Below, piece after piece: positions 34,973-37,848 of a stretch of DNA of 37,848 nt. This DNA is from Candidatus Poribacteria bacterium (GTDB taxonomy: Bacteria; Poribacteria; WGA-4E; JAJDTR01): the NCBI GenBank assembly GCA_022827055.1, contig JAJDTR010000047.1:1-37848 (forward strand), given 5' to 3'. The notes under the pieces are model-generated. The model made no database searches. It was not told the origin of the DNA and was given only the letters and a program-made list of their open reading frames with translations. Every line of letters begins with the position of its first letter. The first letter of the stretch is position 1. A program made the translations under genes and the position numbers.

Positions 34973-35710
34973 ATGTCTGAGTCTAAAAAACTTACCGTCT
35001 TGGGTATTGGCGCCCATCCATCAGATGCCTTTCCCGGCATAGGCGGAACGTTAGCAAAACATGCCAACAGAGGTGATAACGTAATACTCTTATCCGTAAC
35101 CTACGGCATCCATGTTCATACGGAGAGGCTCCGCGACAAGAGTGTCGAGGAAATCAAGGACATTGTACGAGAGGAGAGCACCGAGGCGGCGAAAATCCTT
35201 GGCGTAAATGATTACCGTTTTTTGGATTTCGACGATTCGCCCCTCGTTGCGACCAAAGAATCACTTATAGAGGTAGGCAAGGTGATCCAAGACACTCGGC
35301 CGGATATAGTTATTAGCGTGCATTACCCGTTTAAAGAAGCCGAGCGCGGACATGATCATGGTGTAACAGCAAGGATGATTGACCGTGCGCCGGTTTGGCG
35401 CCACCCTGACGTAGACGCTCCTCACCGAGCAAAGACGATATACTACTCTACAATGGATTTCATTGGCGGTTTGAATTACCCAATGCCCACGCCGCCCGAT
35501 ATCTTCGTGGACATAACCGACACCATGGAACAGAAGATTGAAGCCTGCATCGCTTCGTGGGGAAGTATTGCGGGGGGATTTGATCCGGAAAAATACGCCG
35601 AGGATTCACGAATAGAGCACAGATTTTTCGGACGTATCGTCGGTGTCGAGTATGCAGAACCTTATGAGTCCGTGCGCGGCCAGAGGGCGGTTGAATACCT
35701 TACCCCGTGA
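34973..35710 (+). CDS. PIG-L / LmbE-family deacetylase with altered AHPDDE motif
   Basis: The 245-residue protein is a PIG-L-family zinc hydrolase: GIGAHPSDAFPGIGGTLAKH, an EESTEAAKILGV block, FLDFDDSPL, an IVISVHYPF strand and GHDHGVTAR for the distal zinc His. Family members de-N-acetylate amino sugars (MshB, GlcNAc-PI deacetylase). The signature AHPDDE reads AHP-Ser17-Asp18-Ala; the first Asp is the general base in MshB and is replaced by Ser. Zinc binding by His15 and Asp18 would remain. AAAGGAAC about 11 bases upstream supports the start. It is the first gene of a short plus-strand run with the IolE-like barrel. Confidence 0.82.
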   Translation: MSESKKLTVLGIGAHPSDAFPGIGGTLAKHANRGDNVILLSVTYGIHVHTERLRDKSVEEIKDIVREESTEAAKILGVNDYRFLDFDDSPLVATKESLIEVGKVIQDTRPDIVISVHYPFKEAERGHDHGVTARMIDRAPVWRHPDVDAPHRAKTIYYSTMDFIGGLNYPMPTPPDIFVDITDTMEQKIEACIASWGSIAGGFDPEKYAEDSRIEHRFFGRIVGVEYAEPYESVRGQRAVEYLTP

Positions 35711-35819
35711 ATACGGCGGACACGGTTGGCAGCAGCGGCGGTGTTCGCTCATCTGCATGCTGAATATTCAATAGTCCCGTTTTATCTCACAAAACCCTTA
35801 CTGGGAGGGGGGAAAGAAC

Positions 35820-36707
35820 ATGGACGTTAGAGTTGGAAGTGCGCCCGACAGTTGGGGCGTCTGGTTTCCGGACGATCCAAAACAGACGCCATGGCACCGA
35901 TTTATGGACGAGATAGCCGAAGCCGGCTATGAATGGACTGAGCTGGGGCCTTACGGTTACCTTCCCACCGATCTGTCCACGCTCCGAGCGGAACTGGAGA
36001 AGCGCGGCTTGAAGGTGTCCGGGACGTTTGCCATGGATCACCTCGAGGATCCGGCGTCGTGGGGGACGTTGGAAGAACAAGTGCTGGGAGCAGGCGAATC
36101 TTTGGCATCGCTTGGCGCTGAATACCTAGTGCTCATCGACGACGTCTATACCGACCTATTCACCGGAGAATCGCAGAGACCGGACCGACTTGATGAAAGC
36201 GAATGGAAACGATTAATCGATACCACGCACAAGGTTGCGGATATTGCGCGCGATCGATTCGGTTTGCAGTTGGTCTACCATCATCATGCCGATACACATG
36301 TCGATTATGATGATCAGATTGAGGCGTTCTTGGAACAGACCGATCCCAGCCGCGTGTCGCTCTGCTATGACACCGGTCATCATGCCTACCGCGGCGGGGA
36401 TCCGGTAGACTTTATGCGCCGACATCACGAGCGGATTCCTTACTTGCATCTCAAGAGTATTGATGCGAAGATACGGGAAAGGGTCAAAGCCGAGAATATT
36501 CCATTTGCCACCGCAGTGGGCATGGATATGTTTGTTGAACCTTCCGAGGGTGCGGTGGATTTTCTCGCGTTTCGGGACGTGCTGCGTGACATCGACTACA
36601 GCGGCTTCGCAATTGTTGAACAAGACATGTATCCGGCGTCGTTCGACAAACCTTTTCCCATAGCCAAGCGCACGCGCGCCTATCTACGCGAGATTGGAAT
36701 CGGTTGA
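35820..36707 (+). CDS. IolE-like xylose-isomerase-like TIM barrel
   Basis: The 295-residue protein begins VRVGSAPDSWGVWFPDD, the hallmark of inosose-dehydratase (IolE)-type barrels, followed by EAGYEWTELGPYGYLP. Catalytic-type positions follow in AEYLVLIDD, LVYHHHADTHVDYDDQI, SLCYDTGHHAYRGGDP, IPYLHLKSID and FAIVEQDMYP. It could be 2-keto-myo-inositol dehydratase or a related sugar isomerase/epimerase; IolE is favoured by the N-terminal signature. The start is strongly supported by GGGAGGGGGG just upstream. It lies 109 bases after the PIG-L-like gene. Confidence 0.85.
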   Translation: MDVRVGSAPDSWGVWFPDDPKQTPWHRFMDEIAEAGYEWTELGPYGYLPTDLSTLRAELEKRGLKVSGTFAMDHLEDPASWGTLEEQVLGAGESLASLGAEYLVLIDDVYTDLFTGESQRPDRLDESEWKRLIDTTHKVADIARDRFGLQLVYHHHADTHVDYDDQIEAFLEQTDPSRVSLCYDTGHHAYRGGDPVDFMRRHHERIPYLHLKSIDAKIRERVKAENIPFATAVGMDMFVEPSEGAVDFLAFRDVLRDIDYSGFAIVEQDMYPASFDKPFPIAKRTRAYLREIGIG

Positions 36708-36721
36708 TTGCGACGGAGTTC

Positions 36722-36740
36722 AGTGAGGCACCACCTCACT
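36722..36740. terminator. Hairpin between convergent genes
   Basis: Perfect arms AGTGAGG (36722-36728) and CCTCACT (36734-36740) around CACCA, in the 168-base gap between the plus-strand IolE-like gene (stop 36707) and the minus-strand MetE-like gene (stop 36876). There is no T-tract, but the position fits a bidirectional terminator. Confidence 0.45.
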
Positions 36741-36875
36741 CAATGATCCGCTAACCGGCAACTCCCAAACGCTTGTGGCCATTATGGTGTATAAGGACGG
36801 TTTTCGTCCAAATATGCAATCGTACCCAAGGATGGCCTCGTCGTGGAGTATGCAACGCTTCAACCGAAAGCTACA

Positions 36876-37848
36876 TCAAGTGTATCGCGAGCGGAGTAAC
36901 GCTGCTGCCTGACACATAGCCTTTAGCTTCAGATATGCTTCGTCTAAATCCATGGGGTTCTGAACCGATGGCGAGAAGCCACAATCCGGATGCAGGGTGA
37001 TGCGTTCTTTATCCACATAACGCATTGCTTCCTCCACACGCGAGATTACAGCTTCTGGCGTTTCTACTTGTCGATTGCAATGATCGATGCATCCCAAACC
37101 CAATCGCACATTCTCGGGAAACTGCGCTAGCGACGCCAACCCACCGGCGACCGGTGTGGTGTATTCCATTGAGATTGTCCCAACTTGTACCTTCGCTAAA
37201 GCCGGCATAATCAACTCATAGGGACCTTCAGTACCATGCTTGCGGTCGAAGTGTGCGTGGCACAGATGCATCCCTGTCGCAATGCCTTTTATCCCATCCA
37301 GGGTTTGGTTAATTAGATCTACGGCTAGGTCCATCTCATACTTCACATCGCCGATCCCCTCCCGCTTCCGAAAGCTGGGATCGACCATCGCACTCAACCA
37401 CGGTTCGTCAAGTTGCACTGTATCCGCGCCAGCTTCACGGATTAGCTCAATTTCCTTCCGCAAAATCGGCACACAATCGGCCATCAGCTTCTCGCGAGTA
37501 GGATAAGCCGCTTTTGAATACTCCGCGTGCCACATCCGTCGGCCAATAATGTACGGAGCGGGTAATGTTGCCTTGATGCGCCGTTGGGTACGCTCCCGTA
37601 TGTATTGGATTTCATCAACCACCAGCGGGCGGCGATACTCAATTTGTTCCACCACTGCCGGATAAGGCAATCCACCGCTGGGGTTGAGGTCGGGCTTGAA
37701 ACCCCGCACACGGTCAGCAAAGACTTTGACGTAGCTTTCCCGACGCCATTCGCCATCGGTGAGTTCGTCCAAACCGGCCAACTCTTGCAGGCGCAAAACC
37801 GATTCAACGGCCGGGTCAAGTAGGCGATCTGTTTCTTCTTCGGATATC
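36876..37848 (-). CDS. MetE-like cobalamin-independent methionine synthase family, 5' end beyond window
   Basis: The open frame runs to the window edge; a TTG near 37796 is not needed as a start because codons continue upstream (…DPAVESVLRLQELAGLDELTDGEW). Visible are LTDGEWRRESY, TVQLDEPWLS, GMHLCHAHFD (His-x-Cys zinc ligands), SMEYTTP (Glu ligand) and RLGLGCIDHCNRQVE (Cys ligand), then TLHPDCGFSP. This matches the C-terminal catalytic half of MetE and related short 'methionine synthase II' proteins, which transfer a methyl group to a zinc-bound thiol. Short members without the N-terminal half often act on other methyl donors, so the substrate is open. The rest is missing. Confidence 0.85.
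   Translation of the reverse strand, partial: ISEEETDRLLDPAVESVLRLQELAGLDELTDGEWRRESYVKVFADRVRGFKPDLNPSGGLPYPAVVEQIEYRRPLVVDEIQYIRERTQRRIKATLPAPYIIGRRMWHAEYSKAAYPTREKLMADCVPILRKEIELIREAGADTVQLDEPWLSAMVDPSFRKREGIGDVKYEMDLAVDLINQTLDGIKGIATGMHLCHAHFDRKHGTEGPYELIMPALAKVQVGTISMEYTTPVAGGLASLAQFPENVRLGLGCIDHCNRQVETPEAVISRVEEAMRYVDKERITLHPDCGFSPSVQNPMDLDEAYLKLKAMCQAAALLRSRYT

Noticed and set aside
1..37848. CRISPR arrays, tRNA or rRNA genes
   Set aside because: No regularly spaced repeats, no cloverleaf-like or rRNA-like sequence was seen on reading both strands by eye; a covariance-model scan would be needed to exclude small RNAs.

Overview
The window (roughly 50% GC by eye) looks like an accessory, glycan-oriented stretch from a Candidatus Poribacteria-like or related PVC/Latescibacteria-type marine bacterium, perhaps a sponge symbiont. 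This is an inference from gene content: several Gfo/Idh/MocA oxidoreductases, phytanoyl-CoA-dioxygenase-type (PhyH) oxygenases, sulfatases, xylose-isomerase-like TIM barrels, a LamG protein, a very large gingipain-type protease with a FlgD/T9SS-like C-terminus and a DUF6785-type membrane protein. No rRNA, tRNA or CRISPR was seen. Nearly all genes lie on the minus strand; only 26463-27221, 34973-35710 and 35820-36707 are on the plus strand.

Layout. (1) 141-9243: secreted proteins, namely a 2092-aa C25 peptidase, a zinc S1/P1-nuclease/phospholipase-C-fold enzyme and a LamG-domain protein, separated by gene-poor gaps. (2) 9540-16822: a catabolic-looking run with a two-gene unit of unknown function, Gfo/Idh/MocA, kelch, PhyH, a second PhyH with an HxG motif, an acetoacetate-decarboxylase-like protein and another Gfo/Idh/MocA. 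A MITE-like element sits before the last of these. (3) 16951-23297: a duplicated and partly destroyed sulfatase / beta-propeller pair. One intact sulfatase is followed by only the first ~41 codons of a propeller gene. Then comes an AT-rich insert with a hicBA toxin-antitoxin operon, then only the last ~110 codons of a second sulfatase, followed by an intact propeller gene. A further propeller paralogue without a signal peptide lies upstream. (4) 23530-25012: a third PhyH, an HNH nuclease and a small zinc-finger ORF. (5) 25230-34578: Gfo/Idh/MocA and a divergent TIM barrel, then L-rhamnose isomerase, a BNR/sialidase-like protein, a frameshifted sulfatase, L-rhamnose mutarotase, a formylglycine-generating-enzyme-fold protein without the canonical Cys pair, and a polytopic membrane protein. 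A second MITE copy lies here. (6) 34973-37848: a PIG-L-type deacetylase, an IolE-like TIM barrel and a MetE-like protein cut by the window end.

Working together: the sulfatases, propellers and BNR protein could desulfate and trim a sulfated, deoxysugar-containing glycan. RhaM and RhaI would channel released L-rhamnose, and the Gfo/Idh/MocA, TIM-barrel and PhyH enzymes would oxidise or isomerise the products. Only the rhamnose steps can be named with good confidence. The strongest structural signals are the sulfatase-propeller duplication flanking hicBA, the inverted MITE pair, the frameshifted sulfatase and several enzymes with altered active-site motifs.
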